From positions 248,001-312,000 of the forward strand of contig NZ_FOBD01000002.1 of assembly GCF_900109515.1 (NCBI RefSeq): a DNA stretch of 64,000 bases, given 5' to 3'. Both the position numbers and the translations under genes were made by a program. A model generated the notes under the pieces. That model was not told the origin of the DNA and searched no databases. It was given only the letters and a program-made list of their open reading frames with translations. Below, piece by piece: positions 19,109 to 28,018 of the stretch (positions are counted from its first letter, which is position 1; each line of letters opens with the position of its first letter). This DNA comes from Paenibacillus sp. OK003. Lineage in GTDB: Bacteria; Bacillota; Bacilli; Paenibacillales; Paenibacillaceae.

Positions 19109-19996
19109 ATGTGTAACAGCGCGTACCGCGTGCTTTTATATTATAAGTTCGTGAAGATTGAAGACCCTGAAACGTTTACGCAAGAGCATCTGCAATACTG
19201 CAAGGACCTGGGTGTAAAAGGCCGTATTCTGATCGCATCCGAAGGCATTAACGGCACGGTATCCGGAACGCCAGAACAGACAGAACAGTACATGAAAGAC
19301 ATGCATGCGAACCCGCTGTTCAACGATATGGTGTTCAAGATTGATGATGTGGAAGAGCATGCGTTCAAAAAAATCTTTGTTCGTCACAAAGCAGAGCTGG
19401 TTACGTTCCGCGTGGACGAAGACTTGGACCCGAACGAAATTAGCGGTAAACGGTTGTCCCCAAAAGAATTTTACGAGCATCTTCAACAAGAGGATGTCAT
19501 TGTAATTGATGGCCGCAATGACTACGAGTACGAGATTGGTCATTTCCGAGGTGCGATTCGTCCGGACGTTGAGTCGTTCCGCGAGTTCCCGGAATGGATT
19601 CGGGAGAACCTGGGCGACATGAAGGACAAAAAGATCATTACTTACTGTACTGGCGGTATCCGTTGTGAGAAGCTGACCGGGTTCATGATTAAGGAAGGTT
19701 TCCAGGACGTGGCTCAACTTGATGGCGGAATCGTGACCTATGGCAAGGATGATGAGGTACAAGGTCGTTTGTTTGATGGGAAATGTTATGTTTTTGACGA
19801 GCGTATTTCCGTGCCGATTAACCGGACAGATGAAGATATCGTGATTGCCAGCTGTTATCACTGTGGAACGACACATGACCGTTATATTAACTGTCCAACC
19901 TGCAACCTGCAGCATGTATGCTGTGAGGATTGCGAAGAGACGCATAACCGCTTTTGCTCGGATGCCTGCCGGGAGGCAGCACCGGTAACCGCATAA
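19109..19996 (+). CDS. trhO: tRNA uridine-34 hydroxylase TrhO (rhodanese family)
   Basis: Cytoplasmic enzyme that makes 5-hydroxyuridine at the tRNA wobble base. The N-terminal acylphosphatase-like part ([35 protein letters not shown]) is followed by a rhodanese domain with active-site cysteine in [10 protein letters not shown]. The C-terminal cysteine-rich tail has CYHC, CPTC, CCEDC and FCSDAC pairs typical of the Firmicutes/YceA-like proteins. ATG 19109 follows GGAACAGG; a GTG 9 bp upstream is also in frame. Confidence 0.93.
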   Translation: MCNSAYRVLLYYKFVKIEDPETFTQEHLQYCKDLGVKGRILIASEGINGTVSGTPEQTEQYMKDMHANPLFNDMVFKIDDVEEHAFKKIFVRHKAELVTFRVDEDLDPNEISGKRLSPKEFYEHLQQEDVIVIDGRNDYEYEIGHFRGAIRPDVESFREFPEWIRENLGDMKDKKIITYCTGGIRCEKLTGFMIKEGFQDVAQLDGGIVTYGKDDEVQGRLFDGKCYVFDERISVPINRTDEDIVIASCYHCGTTHDRYINCPTCNLQHVCCEDCEETHNRFCSDACREAAPVTA

Positions 19997-20009
19997 GCAG
20001 GGAGAGCAG

Positions 20010-20657
20010 GTGCTGATCGTGAAGCGCGAAGAGGAAAGAACGACGCGTGAACGGATTTTGTTCATGCTGAAGCAGCAAGGCACAATGACCGCAAGGGAAA
20101 TGACAGCTGAGCTTGGTCTGACCGGCATGGCGATTCGCCGTCACCTCACGGCACTGGAGCAGGATGGATGGATTGAGGTTCGGGAAGCCAGAGCTACAGC
20201 TGGACGTCCATCCGCTGTGTACCATCTGACGGTACGCGGGGATAGCTTTTTCCCAAAATCATATTCATCACTAACCCTGGAGCTGCTGGAGGAACTGTCG
20301 GATTCAGCGGGCAGCGGTGTCGTGGATGCATTGTTCGAGAGCCGCCGGGATAAGTTGCTTCGCAGCGGACAACCACAGATGGAAGGTCAGGATCTGGCCG
20401 GACGTGTCGAGGAACTCGCGCGCATTCAGAATGCAAACGGATATATGGCCGATGCCTCCAAGGAAGAGGATGGCACTTATGTGCTTACCGAGCTGAACTG
20501 CCCTATTGTGCAGGTAGCTAGTGTCTATAAACAGGCTTGCCGCTGTGAACTGGAGTTGTTCCGTTCATTGCTGCAGGCTGATGTGGAGCGCACCGAATGT
20601 TATGCTGATGGCGGCAAAAAATGCACGTACCAGATTCGCGAGGCGGCTGGGAATTAG
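20010..20657 (+). CDS. SufR-like winged-helix regulator with cysteine cluster
   Basis: An N-terminal winged helix (TTRERILFMLKQQGTMTAREMTAELGLTGMAIRRHLTALEQDGWIEVRE) is followed by a C-terminal domain with cysteines arranged as C-X12-C-R-C and then two more (ERTEC, KKC). This pattern resembles iron-sulphur-binding SufR-type repressors. It starts 13 bp after trhO and probably shares its transcript; GTG 20010 and GTG 20019 are both plausible starts. Whether it binds a cluster, and what it regulates, is inference. Confidence 0.8.
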   Translation: MLIVKREEERTTRERILFMLKQQGTMTAREMTAELGLTGMAIRRHLTALEQDGWIEVREARATAGRPSAVYHLTVRGDSFFPKSYSSLTLELLEELSDSAGSGVVDALFESRRDKLLRSGQPQMEGQDLAGRVEELARIQNANGYMADASKEEDGTYVLTELNCPIVQVASVYKQACRCELELFRSLLQADVERTECYADGGKKCTYQIREAAGN

Positions 20658-20665
20658 CATGTATG

Positions 20666-20704
20666 GAGATTGTTTCGATCACTCGGAACAGTCTCTTTTT
20701 TTTT
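20666..20704 (+). terminator. Rho-independent terminator
   Basis: GAGATTGTTTCGA pairs with TCGGAACAGTCTC around TCAC, followed by nine T. It closes the trhO operon. Confidence 0.9.
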
Positions 20705-20746
20705 GACCAAAATTACGTAGATGCGCTATTTTTATATGGCGATGCG

Positions 20747-20755
20747 TGCTATAAT
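20747..20755 (+). promoter_or_regulatory. Extended -10 promoter for Rpn-family gene
   Basis: TGCTATAAT is a perfect extended -10 element, about 90 bp before the next start codon. The -35 region is poor, as allowed for extended -10 promoters. Confidence 0.55.
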
Positions 20756-20843
20756 GAGCTAACATCTAGTTTATGTTCGCATCCTTATATTTGCTAATAC
20801 TTCAGCAGATATATCCTGTTCATTTTGCACGTAGGAGTGAATA

Positions 20844-21788
20844 ATGATGACAGAGTTGCTTGATCCCAAGAACGATTATGTATTCAAACGAATTTTTGGA
20901 AGTGAAGAGAATAAGGATGTGCTTTTGGCTTTTCTGAATCACACCTTCAAAAATGCAGGTGAATCCTTACTGACCGACATTGTGTTGATCAACCCTTATT
21001 TGGACAAGGTTACCCCGAGAGATAAACAGTCCATTCTGGACATACGGGCCAAAACAGATCAAGGTGAGCTAATTAATGTTGAAATGCAGTTGTTTAATCA
21101 GTATGATTTAGAGAAGAGGACTTTGTTCTATTGGGGTAAACAATACTCCGGACAATTACTTGAGGGACAGAGATATAGCCAACTCAAAAAATGCGTTGCG
21201 ATAAACATTGTTAATTTCAAAATGCTTGCTAATGACCAGTACCACAACGTATTTCATTTAAGAGAAGACCATACCAATATTCCTTTGACGGATGTTATAG
21301 AGATTCATTTTATGGAAATACCTAAGCTGAATGATGAAAATATTCAAATGAAGAATGGATTGGTGCGCTGGCTGTTATTTTTGAAAGGAATGACTAGATC
21401 AAGCTGGGAGGCGTTATTGATGCACGAACCGGAACCGGCGTTGAAAAAAGCCATGAGTGTATTGGAGTTTCTGAGCCAGGATGAGCAAGCACGTCAACAA
21501 TATATTGACCGTCAGAAATTTCTGTGGGATGAAGTTTCCATGATTGAGGGCGCACGAGAAGAGGGGCTCAAGAAAGGCATGGAGGAAGGTATCCAAAAAG
21601 GAATCCAAAAAGGAATCCAAAAAGGAATCGAAGAAGGCATCAAAGAAGGAATTAAAGAAGGTGAAGCTGAGAGCAAGCGGAAAATCGCAATGAATATGCT
21701 AAATTTGGGGCTTGATCAAGATACCATTATCAAAGCTACCGGGCTAACCTCATCTGAATTAGAGGAACTGCAAAAAGAAAAGGAATAA
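20844..21788 (+). CDS. Rpn-family PD-(D/E)XK nuclease / putative transposase
   Basis: Complete 314-residue member. The N-terminal nuclease domain starts LLDPKNDYVFKRIFGSEENKDVLLAFLN, and LDIRAKTDQGELINVEMQL supplies the D...E-X-Q catalytic pattern. Then follow the YHNVFHLRE and WLLFLKGM segments, and a charged tail with EGIQKGIQKGIQKGIEEGIKEG near-repeats. These proteins are annotated as recombination-promoting nucleases and are common in Bacillales as scattered paralogues. No terminal inverted repeats or target duplications are seen, so there is no evidence of an insertion sequence. The in-frame repeat tract (21575-21665) may be slip-prone. Confidence 0.88.
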   Translation: MMTELLDPKNDYVFKRIFGSEENKDVLLAFLNHTFKNAGESLLTDIVLINPYLDKVTPRDKQSILDIRAKTDQGELINVEMQLFNQYDLEKRTLFYWGKQYSGQLLEGQRYSQLKKCVAINIVNFKMLANDQYHNVFHLREDHTNIPLTDVIEIHFMEIPKLNDENIQMKNGLVRWLLFLKGMTRSSWEALLMHEPEPALKKAMSVLEFLSQDEQARQQYIDRQKFLWDEVSMIEGAREEGLKKGMEEGIQKGIQKGIQKGIEEGIKEGIKEGEAESKRKIAMNMLNLGLDQDTIIKATGLTSSELEELQKEKE

Positions 21789-21904
21789 GCACTCTGGAGC
21801 TATCTTTTGATTGATATAAGGCGACCATACCCAAAGTACATTGGGAGGGACACCTCTTTTTATTGAAAATTTTAAATATGAAAAATCTCATCCCGGATGT
21901 ACAC

Positions 21905-21954
21905 TTGACACATGAACCCACTCATAATAACATATGTTATATAACATTTGTTAT
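21905..21954 (+). promoter_or_regulatory. tetR promoter with two tandem 14-bp palindromic operators
   Basis: -35 TTGACA (21905-21910), 17-bp spacer, -10-like TAACAT (21928-21933). ATAACATATGTTAT (21927-21940) is a perfect palindrome covering the -10, and ATAACATTTGTTAT (21941-21954) abuts it with a single central change. This is a typical arrangement for autorepression by the TetR protein encoded 21 bp downstream. Confidence 0.8.
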
Positions 21955-21975
21955 TAACAACGGAAGGAGCAGTAT

Positions 21976-22548
21976 ATGCCACCCAAATCGGAGATTACGC
22001 AAGAAAAAGTGTTATCTGCCGCCTTTGAGCTTGTACGGACTCAAGGCTTGGAGGCGCTCACTGCGCGAAACGTTGCTCAGACGCTCCATTGTTCCACCCA
22101 ACCCATATATAGTCTCTACAACAACATTGAAGAGTTGAAATCAAGCGTGTATGACAAGGCTGCCGAATTTGCCCGTCACAGTATGGTGGAGTATAAGGAC
22201 GATGCTAATTCCCCTGCTTTGAACCTGACGATTGGATTCCTGTACTTTGCACAGAACGAGAAGCAGTTATTTCGAACGTTGTATCTTTCGGGTTACCGAC
22301 AATACAATCCCCATACCGATCAGTTTCTGGGTGAAGAATTAACCACGTTCTACATGCGGTATAGCAAACGGTTACAGGATGTATCTGTCGAGCAACTCAA
22401 GCGCATTTTCTTAAAGCTCATGATCTATTTAATTGGCATTGGAACACTTCTGAACTCGCACACCTTGGAGCTGGACATGAAGGAAGCGACTGAAATGATT
22501 AGGGAAATGTACGAGATGTTGCTGCATAAGGAAGGTCTCACTTATTAA
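21976..22548 (+). CDS. TetR/AcrR-family repressor
   Basis: 190 residues with an N-terminal TetR helix-turn-helix (VLSAAFELVRTQGLEALTARNVAQTLHCSTQPIYSLYNNIEEL) and an all-helical ligand domain. It starts at ATG 21976 behind GGAAGGAGC. Adjacent palindromic operators in its promoter indicate self-control. The phosphotransferase-like gene 22 bp downstream is probably in the same transcript. Ligand unknown. Confidence 0.92.
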   Translation: MPPKSEITQEKVLSAAFELVRTQGLEALTARNVAQTLHCSTQPIYSLYNNIEELKSSVYDKAAEFARHSMVEYKDDANSPALNLTIGFLYFAQNEKQLFRTLYLSGYRQYNPHTDQFLGEELTTFYMRYSKRLQDVSVEQLKRIFLKLMIYLIGIGTLLNSHTLELDMKEATEMIREMYEMLLHKEGLTY

Positions 22549-22570
22549 ATCCATTGAAGGAGTGAGCAGT

Positions 22571-23431
22571 ATGGTCCATAGGCTTGGCAACAAAATCGGT
22601 GAAGGCGGCTGTGCGGAGGTATTCGAATGGGAAGATGGAAGCAAGATCGTTAAACTGGCCAAACCGAACACGATTACGGCTGCTTTGGAGGCCGAACTTC
22701 ATCATTGCCGAATCGCTTCGGCGTGTGGATTGCCGGTTCCTAAGCCATATGATCTGGTGACTGTCGAGGGACGATCAGGTATTGTATTCGAACGGATTGA
22801 TGGCGAGACGATCATGAAGCGTTTTGTAGACCGATCAGTAGAACAGTCCAGAATGCAGGCGCCTTTGGATGTCGGCAAAGACTTCGTGAATGCCCGAATT
22901 ACAGCACAGCTTTTTCATCAGATTCATTCACATTCTGTGGCCAATATGCCGAGTCAGCGGGAAAATATCAAGCATAATATTGTTGAAGCACAATATTTGT
23001 CTGAAGCGGAGAAAGCTGCCGTGATTGCCCAATTGGATCGATTACCAATGAAACAGCAACTATGTCACGGTGATCCCAACCCGGGTAACATACTGCTTAG
23101 GGACAATGATGCAGTCATTATCGACTGGAACAATGCCTCTACCGGAAATCCGGAAGCAGACTTGGCCGAATACATCATTATGATTCGATACGCCATACTG
23201 CCGCCTCATCTGCCACATGAGGCGATGGTTGCTCTTGATGCTACGAGAGAGGCAAGTATCCAAATCTTTATGGAGGAATATGAGAAGCTGTCCGGTATTG
23301 GTTATGCAGATACCGAACCCTGGATTGCGCCTGTTGCGGCACGCAAATTGATCGCGGATGGGATATCCGATGCGGAGAAAAAAATGCTCATAGATGAAAT
23401 TAGAAAAAGACTCGATACTCCATATCCATGA
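22571..23431 (+). CDS. Aminoglycoside phosphotransferase-like kinase (APH family)
   Basis: Small-molecule kinase fold. The phosphate loop and N-lobe are at the start (LGNKIGEGGCAEVFEW, KIVKLA). The catalytic loop LCHGDPNPGNILL (Brenner motif HGDxxxxN) and the metal site IIDWNNAS lie about residues 155-185. ATG 22571 has AAGGAG nine bases upstream. It is 286 residues. Substrate is unknown; many APH-family members in Bacillales act on choline-, sugar- or amine-like molecules rather than antibiotics, so resistance should not be assumed. Confidence 0.85.
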   Translation: MVHRLGNKIGEGGCAEVFEWEDGSKIVKLAKPNTITAALEAELHHCRIASACGLPVPKPYDLVTVEGRSGIVFERIDGETIMKRFVDRSVEQSRMQAPLDVGKDFVNARITAQLFHQIHSHSVANMPSQRENIKHNIVEAQYLSEAEKAAVIAQLDRLPMKQQLCHGDPNPGNILLRDNDAVIIDWNNASTGNPEADLAEYIIMIRYAILPPHLPHEAMVALDATREASIQIFMEEYEKLSGIGYADTEPWIAPVAARKLIADGISDAEKKMLIDEIRKRLDTPYP

Positions 23432-23463
23432 ATAATAGCCTGTCTATTAGCTGTGCCAACATT

Positions 23464-23495
23464 ACCATCTACAGAACATTGTGGGTGGTTTTTGT
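23464..23495 (+). terminator. Rho-independent terminator
   Basis: Ten-base stem ACCATCTACA / TGTGGGTGGT with loop GAACAT, then TTTTTG. Confidence 0.82.
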
Positions 23496-23555
23496 TTTAT
23501 GTAATGTTTTCTCTCACGTATCTGCAATGAATGCAAATTGGAAGTGGTTCAACCA

Positions 23556-23584
23556 TTGACGGAAAACAGGTCGCACCTTAATAT
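23556..23584 (+). promoter_or_regulatory. Sigma-A promoter of TrpXYZ-like operon
   Basis: TTGACG (23556-23561), 17-bp spacer, TAATAT (23579-23584). Transcription would start near 23591, leaving an untranslated leader of about 180 bases before ATG 23770. I found no T-box consensus or known riboswitch in that leader. It contains a 22-codon frame (ATG at about 23617, ending TGA) without a clear ribosome site. Confidence 0.6.
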
Positions 23585-23769
23585 TAGGGAAACAATAAAA
23601 TACCAACACGAGTCATGGACTTCAGTCGCATGAGAAAAGTCTATATTTGTCTGCTTTTGTCGATCAAAGCAACAATGCGTTGAAGCGTTCGTTTTGTCCC
23701 GCCCTATCGTGTCACTTGGATAACGATGAGGGCATCAACATTTTAGAAGATGGAGAGGGGTTCTCACAC

Positions 23770-24819
23770 ATGAAAAAGAAATTCTTAATGTCTCTGATGA
23801 TGGTTGCATCTATGATCGTAGCGGCAGGTTGCGGAAATAACAGCGGCGGTAGCACAACACCCGAGGGATCAGGCAGCACAACAGGTGAAGGTACGGCAGA
23901 AAAATCATATCGCATTGCGATCTCACAAATCGTCGAGCATCCATCGTTGGATGCCACACGTGAAGGATTCGTTGCAGCGCTAAAGGATGCTGGTCTTGAA
24001 GAGAACAAGAATCTGACGATTGACTACAATAACGCGCAAGGCGATTCAACGAACAACCTGTCCATTGCCCAGAAGATTGCCGGGGATTCCAAAAATGATT
24101 TGATCCTTGGGATTGCAACACCATCCGCACTGGCTCTGGCTCAACAAGTGAAGGACAAGCCATTGCTGTTCGCGGCAGTGACGGACCCGTTGGGTGCCAA
24201 ACTGGTGAGTGACATGGACAAGCCAGGCGGCAACGTAACAGGTGCATCGGATACGAACCCGGAGGCGATTGTGCAATTGGCTGATTTTATCGCCAAATAT
24301 TTGCCGGATGTGAAGACGGTAGGTCTGGTTATTAACGAGGGCGAACCGAATGCGGTTGTGATGGCGAACAATGCGGAAAAAGCACTGGCCACACATAATA
24401 TCAAGCTGGTCAAAGCACCAGTTACGAACACATCCGAAGTAAAACAGGCGACCGATTCTCTAGTTGGCAAAGTGGATGCCTTCTATATCACGCTGGATAA
24501 CTCGGTAGTTAGCGCAGTGGATACAATCATCCAGACAGCGAATAAAAATAAAATTCCGTTCTTCTCCAGTGACCGGGATACCGTGGAAAAAGGGGCTTTC
24601 GCAACCGTTGGCTTCAAATACTACGATCACGGATACCAAGTAGGTGAAATGGCTGCGGACATTCTGAAAAATGGTACAAAACCGGGCGACATGAAAGTCA
24701 CCGTGCCGGACAAGCTGGACCTGATTCTGAACCTGAAAGCTGCTGAAGCTCAAGGCATCACCGTTACGGATGAGATGAAGGCGGAAGTGAAGGACCAGGA
24801 TACCAACATTATTCAATAA
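23770..24819 (+). CDS. ABC substrate-binding lipoprotein, TrpX-like
   Basis: Periplasmic-binding-type lipoprotein (family of PF04392) of 349 residues. Signal peptide MKKKFLMSLMMVASMIVAAGC ends in lipobox AAGC. The mature part starts RIAISQIVEHPSLDATREGFVAALKDAG, the usual TrpX beginning, and has PLLFAAVTDPLGAKLV and SDRDTVEKGAFATVGFKYYDHG. ATG 23770 follows GGAGAGGGG; the frame is open from 23647 but without support. Relatives transport aromatic amino acids; the ligand here is inferred only. Confidence 0.85.
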   Translation: MKKKFLMSLMMVASMIVAAGCGNNSGGSTTPEGSGSTTGEGTAEKSYRIAISQIVEHPSLDATREGFVAALKDAGLEENKNLTIDYNNAQGDSTNNLSIAQKIAGDSKNDLILGIATPSALALAQQVKDKPLLFAAVTDPLGAKLVSDMDKPGGNVTGASDTNPEAIVQLADFIAKYLPDVKTVGLVINEGEPNAVVMANNAEKALATHNIKLVKAPVTNTSEVKQATDSLVGKVDAFYITLDNSVVSAVDTIIQTANKNKIPFFSSDRDTVEKGAFATVGFKYYDHGYQVGEMAADILKNGTKPGDMKVTVPDKLDLILNLKAAEAQGITVTDEMKAEVKDQDTNIIQ

Positions 24820-24910
24820 TCTGACCGGACGAATCTCCGGCAGTACGGATGCGAGGCGGACATGCAGGCGGGTTCGCCTCATTCTTTTCGATAGACAGGG
24901 AGGAAGCAAT

Positions 24911-25831
24911 GTGAATTTGACTTGGGGTTCAATTGAAGGGGCAATCGAGCTTGGATTGTTGTATGCACTGATGGCATTGGGTGTATATATTACATTCCGC
25001 ATACTGGACTTCCCCGATCTCACCGTAGACGGAAGTTTTACAACTGGAGGCGCAATCGCGGCGGTCATGATATCCAACGACTTCTCTCCTTGGCTCGCTT
25101 GCTTGGCAGCAATGGCTGGAGGAATGGTGGCTGGCGCCTGTACAGGTCTGCTGCACACCAAAGGCAAAATTAACGGGCTGTTATCCGGTATTCTGATGAT
25201 GATTGCTCTGTATTCAATTAATATGCGTATTCTCGGCGCACCGAACAAATCCATTATGGGCATGGATAACCCCTTCTCGGGTGAGCATGTCATGGTTATC
25301 ATTATCGTAGTTGTGCTGGTATTCAAAATTATGCTGGATCTGTTTATGAAAACAGATATCGGACTGGCACTGCGCGCCACAGGTGACAACAAACGCATGA
25401 TTCGCAGCTTCGGTGCGAATACGGATGTGACCACTATTGTTGGTGTCAGTCTGTCCAACGGACTTGTTGCGCTGTCTGGCGCATTTATTGCACAGCAATC
25501 CGGTTTTGCAGATATTACGATGGGAATTGGGATGATCGTTATCGGACTGGCCTCCGTTATTATCGGAGAAGCGATTCTGGGTGCAAGAACCGTATTCTGG
25601 GCCACACTTGCGGCCGTTGTCGGTTCAATTATTTACCGGATTGTGGTCGCGATCGCACTCCAGGTCGAATGGTTTGACACATCCGATCTGAAGCTGATCA
25701 CCGCGGTGATCGTTATTATCGCACTTGTTTTCCCAACCATGCAGCGCTCCATGAAGCAGAAAAGCCTGGCTCGCAAACGAACCGAAGAGCTTATGGGCTC
25801 GTCGAGCCAACAGGCGAAGGGAGGCATGTGA
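24911..25831 (+). CDS. ABC transporter permease, TrpY-like
   Basis: Permease of the branched-chain/ribose superfamily (PF02653 type), 306 residues, with the opening ELGLLYALMALGVYITFRILDFPDLTVDGSFTTGGAIAA characteristic of the TrpY group. About eight hydrophobic segments. GTG start at 24911 behind GGGAGGAAG. Part of the 23770-26628 operon. Confidence 0.88.
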   Translation: MNLTWGSIEGAIELGLLYALMALGVYITFRILDFPDLTVDGSFTTGGAIAAVMISNDFSPWLACLAAMAGGMVAGACTGLLHTKGKINGLLSGILMMIALYSINMRILGAPNKSIMGMDNPFSGEHVMVIIIVVVLVFKIMLDLFMKTDIGLALRATGDNKRMIRSFGANTDVTTIVGVSLSNGLVALSGAFIAQQSGFADITMGIGMIVIGLASVIIGEAILGARTVFWATLAAVVGSIIYRIVVAIALQVEWFDTSDLKLITAVIVIIALVFPTMQRSMKQKSLARKRTEELMGSSSQQAKGGM

Positions 25832-25833
25832 TT

Positions 25834-26628
25834 ATGCTTGAGATTACACAAGTGACCAAACTGTTTAATCCGGGAACGACCGACGAGAAGACTGCGCTGG
25901 TTGGCGTAAACCTGACGATGAACCCGGGAGACTTCGTGACCGTGATTGGCAGTAATGGCGCGGGAAAATCAACGTTGATGAACATTATCTCAGGCGTTAT
26001 GAAGCCCGACATGGGCGATGTGCTGATCAATGACCGTTCCATCAAAAGCCTGCCTGAGCATAAACGCAGCAGTTGGATTGGCCGTGTGTTTCAGGACCCG
26101 ATGGCGGGTACAGCACCGCATATGTCCATTGAGGAGAATATGGCGATGGCGTACAAACGCGGCAAGGGCCGTGGACTGGGCTTTGGAGTGACCCGTGCAA
26201 GACGGGAGATTTTCAACGCCCAGTTGGAGAAGCTCGGTATTGGGCTCGACAAACGTCCTAATGCCAAAGTGGGCCTTCTGTCTGGTGGTGAACGCCAGGC
26301 GCTCAGCCTGCTGATGGCAACATTCACCCAGCCGCAAATTTTGCTGCTGGACGAGCATACGGCTGCGCTTGATCCTTCTCGTGCGGAGCTGATCACAGAG
26401 CTGACAGAGACGCTTGTACGTGAGATGAGACTTACAACGTTGATGGTCACACACAACATGGAGCAGGCCATACGTTTGGGCAATCGTCTAATTATGATGG
26501 ACAAAGGCCGAATTATTTTGGACGTTAGTGAAGAGCGTAAGCGCACGCTGACCGTACCTGAGTTATTGGGTGAGTTTGAACGTATCAGTGGTAAAAAAAT
26601 GGCCGATGATCGCGTGGTGCTGGGTTAA
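25834..26628 (+). CDS. ABC transporter ATP-binding protein, TrpZ-like
   Basis: Cytoplasmic ATPase of the three-gene importer, 264 residues. Walker A GSNGAGKST, signature LSGGERQALSL, Walker B ILLLDEHTAALD and switch His in VTHNMEQA are all intact. ATG 25834 lies nine bases after AAGGGAGG, inside the end region of the permease gene; a GTG 6 bp upstream is in frame. The strong hairpin at 26678 ends the operon. Confidence 0.92.
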   Translation: MLEITQVTKLFNPGTTDEKTALVGVNLTMNPGDFVTVIGSNGAGKSTLMNIISGVMKPDMGDVLINDRSIKSLPEHKRSSWIGRVFQDPMAGTAPHMSIEENMAMAYKRGKGRGLGFGVTRARREIFNAQLEKLGIGLDKRPNAKVGLLSGGERQALSLLMATFTQPQILLLDEHTAALDPSRAELITELTETLVREMRLTTLMVTHNMEQAIRLGNRLIMMDKGRIILDVSEERKRTLTVPELLGEFERISGKKMADDRVVLG

Positions 26629-26677
26629 ATCCAGGAGCATCTTGCGATCACCGAAGAGAGCCAGTACATCTCATTAC

Positions 26678-26709
26678 AAAAACCTTTTGCGTTCTCGCAA
26701 AGGGTTTTT
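26678..26709. terminator. Strong symmetric terminator
   Basis: AAAAACCTTTTGCG pairs with CGCAAAGGGTTTTT across TTCT, with A and T runs on both sides, so it can work in either direction. Confidence 0.92.
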
Positions 26710-26767
26710 GTGGTATGTTGAACAGAATAAGGACCACAATTAGTAAGCATACATAGGAGGGCCGAGC

Positions 26768-27946
26768 ATGTCGTTACAATTCGATGAAGGAACATACAGC
26801 GTAACCCGGCGTACCGATTCCATTCGCCTGCTGGCGAAGGAATTTGCGCTGCTGTATTTTTTGTATGAAAACAAGGAAAAAGCCTTTACTCGCAGCCAAC
26901 TACTGGACCGGGTATGGCCCTTGGAATATCCGGTTGAACGCACCGTGGACGACCATGTGTATCGCCTGCGCAAGAAGCTGAAACGTTGGGAAGAAATTGC
27001 ACTGGAGACCGTGCGTGGTTATGGTTACCGGCTTATCATCCGATCGAATATGGCGATATTGCCCTCTAACCCTTCCGCCCAAGATCAGGAGATGCGAGAA
27101 GTGATTCATGGATTGTTCCGCAAATACCATCTGTATGGACAGGGCAAATCGATGCTCACGCTGCTGGATCAGCAAGAAGCGCTGGGCATTGAGATTGATC
27201 CATTTTATCAGCTGTATATCCACTTTATTCAGGGAGATCTGGAATGGCTGATTACGACAACGGAAATTCCCTTCGAGGAACGTTTGTATTGGCTGTTAAT
27301 TTTTACACATACCCTGATTGAACCATGGGAGAGTTTGCCCTTGTACGAAAAGGCCCTGAATTCATCCGCGCTGTCTGCCGATCAGCTTCGTGAACTTCGT
27401 ATTCTGAACATTGTTGAAGTCTACGCTGAGGTAGGCCAGTATGAACGAGCCAAGGCTCGACTCATTGAAACGTATCATGTCATGGAGAAAGATGAACTGG
27501 TTCATTTCAGACTTCCGGTAAAGCTCTCAGCGTTGTATGTGGAACTGTGGGGTGGCAGCGGTGAAGCGGTTGAGGATCAGATGGCTGCTCTGCGTTCCGG
27601 GTTGAAAGATGCGCCATACTTGCGGGAAATCGGACGCTTTCAAGTGATGGAAGGCCTATGGCTGCTCAGACAAGGGAGAATCCGAGAGGCAGAGCCGAGA
27701 CTGGACGATGGTCTGGACGTTTTGAAAATGACTTTGAACGCACCGTTATATCTCAATTCGGCTTACCAAATATTGTTGTTCTTGGAACACCACCGCATAG
27801 AGGGGCGTCTTCGCACTAAATACCGTCAAGTCCATGCGGATATCTCCAAAAGTTACGGCGTGCCTATTCATGGACAGCGAATTGTGGATGAAATCCGCAC
27901 ATTTTTATCCCCGTTTCCCCCATCCTCTGATCTTCCTCTGATATAA
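26768..27946 (+). CDS. Receiver-less OmpR-type winged-helix regulator with helical C-terminal domain
   Basis: Residues 1-95 form an OmpR/PhoB winged helix (RLLAKEFALLYFLYENKEKAFTRSQLLDRVWPLEY, DDHVYRLRKKLK, VRGYGYRL). There is no receiver domain before it. Residues 100-392 are helical and TPR-like (for example EVYAEVGQYERAKARLIETY and LRQGRIREAEPRLDDGLDVL). This is a one-component regulator layout similar to SARP/BTAD-like proteins. It lies 72 bp before an MFS exporter with no terminator seen between, so the two may be one unit. Confidence 0.8.
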   Translation: MSLQFDEGTYSVTRRTDSIRLLAKEFALLYFLYENKEKAFTRSQLLDRVWPLEYPVERTVDDHVYRLRKKLKRWEEIALETVRGYGYRLIIRSNMAILPSNPSAQDQEMREVIHGLFRKYHLYGQGKSMLTLLDQQEALGIEIDPFYQLYIHFIQGDLEWLITTTEIPFEERLYWLLIFTHTLIEPWESLPLYEKALNSSALSADQLRELRILNIVEVYAEVGQYERAKARLIETYHVMEKDELVHFRLPVKLSALYVELWGGSGEAVEDQMAALRSGLKDAPYLREIGRFQVMEGLWLLRQGRIREAEPRLDDGLDVLKMTLNAPLYLNSAYQILLFLEHHRIEGRLRTKYRQVHADISKSYGVPIHGQRIVDEIRTFLSPFPPSSDLPLI

Positions 27947-28018
27947 CACCTTTATGATTAAAGCCAAGGAACATATAAGCCAGCAACAAGGCTGTAATCA
28001 GGGGAGGAAGTATAACGT

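Noticed and set aside
19136..20128. 330-residue minus-strand frame opposite trhO
   Set aside because: trhO on the plus strand has the active-site Cys motif and full-length match; the opposite frame shows no domain.
20844..21788. Complete insertion sequence around the Rpn-family gene
   Set aside because: No terminal inverted repeats or target-site duplications flank the gene; a normal promoter and neighbouring terminators suggest an ordinary gene.
22571..23431. Aminoglycoside resistance gene
   Set aside because: Only the general APH kinase motifs are present; the family includes many non-resistance kinases, so resistance cannot be claimed.
23591..23769. T-box or known riboswitch in the TrpX-like leader
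   Set aside because: The AGGGTGGNACCGCG consensus is absent and no terminator/antiterminator pair is visible.
24460..25605. 381-residue minus-strand frame across the TrpX/TrpY-like genes
   Set aside because: It is antisense to two genes with intact family motifs and has no start context of its own.
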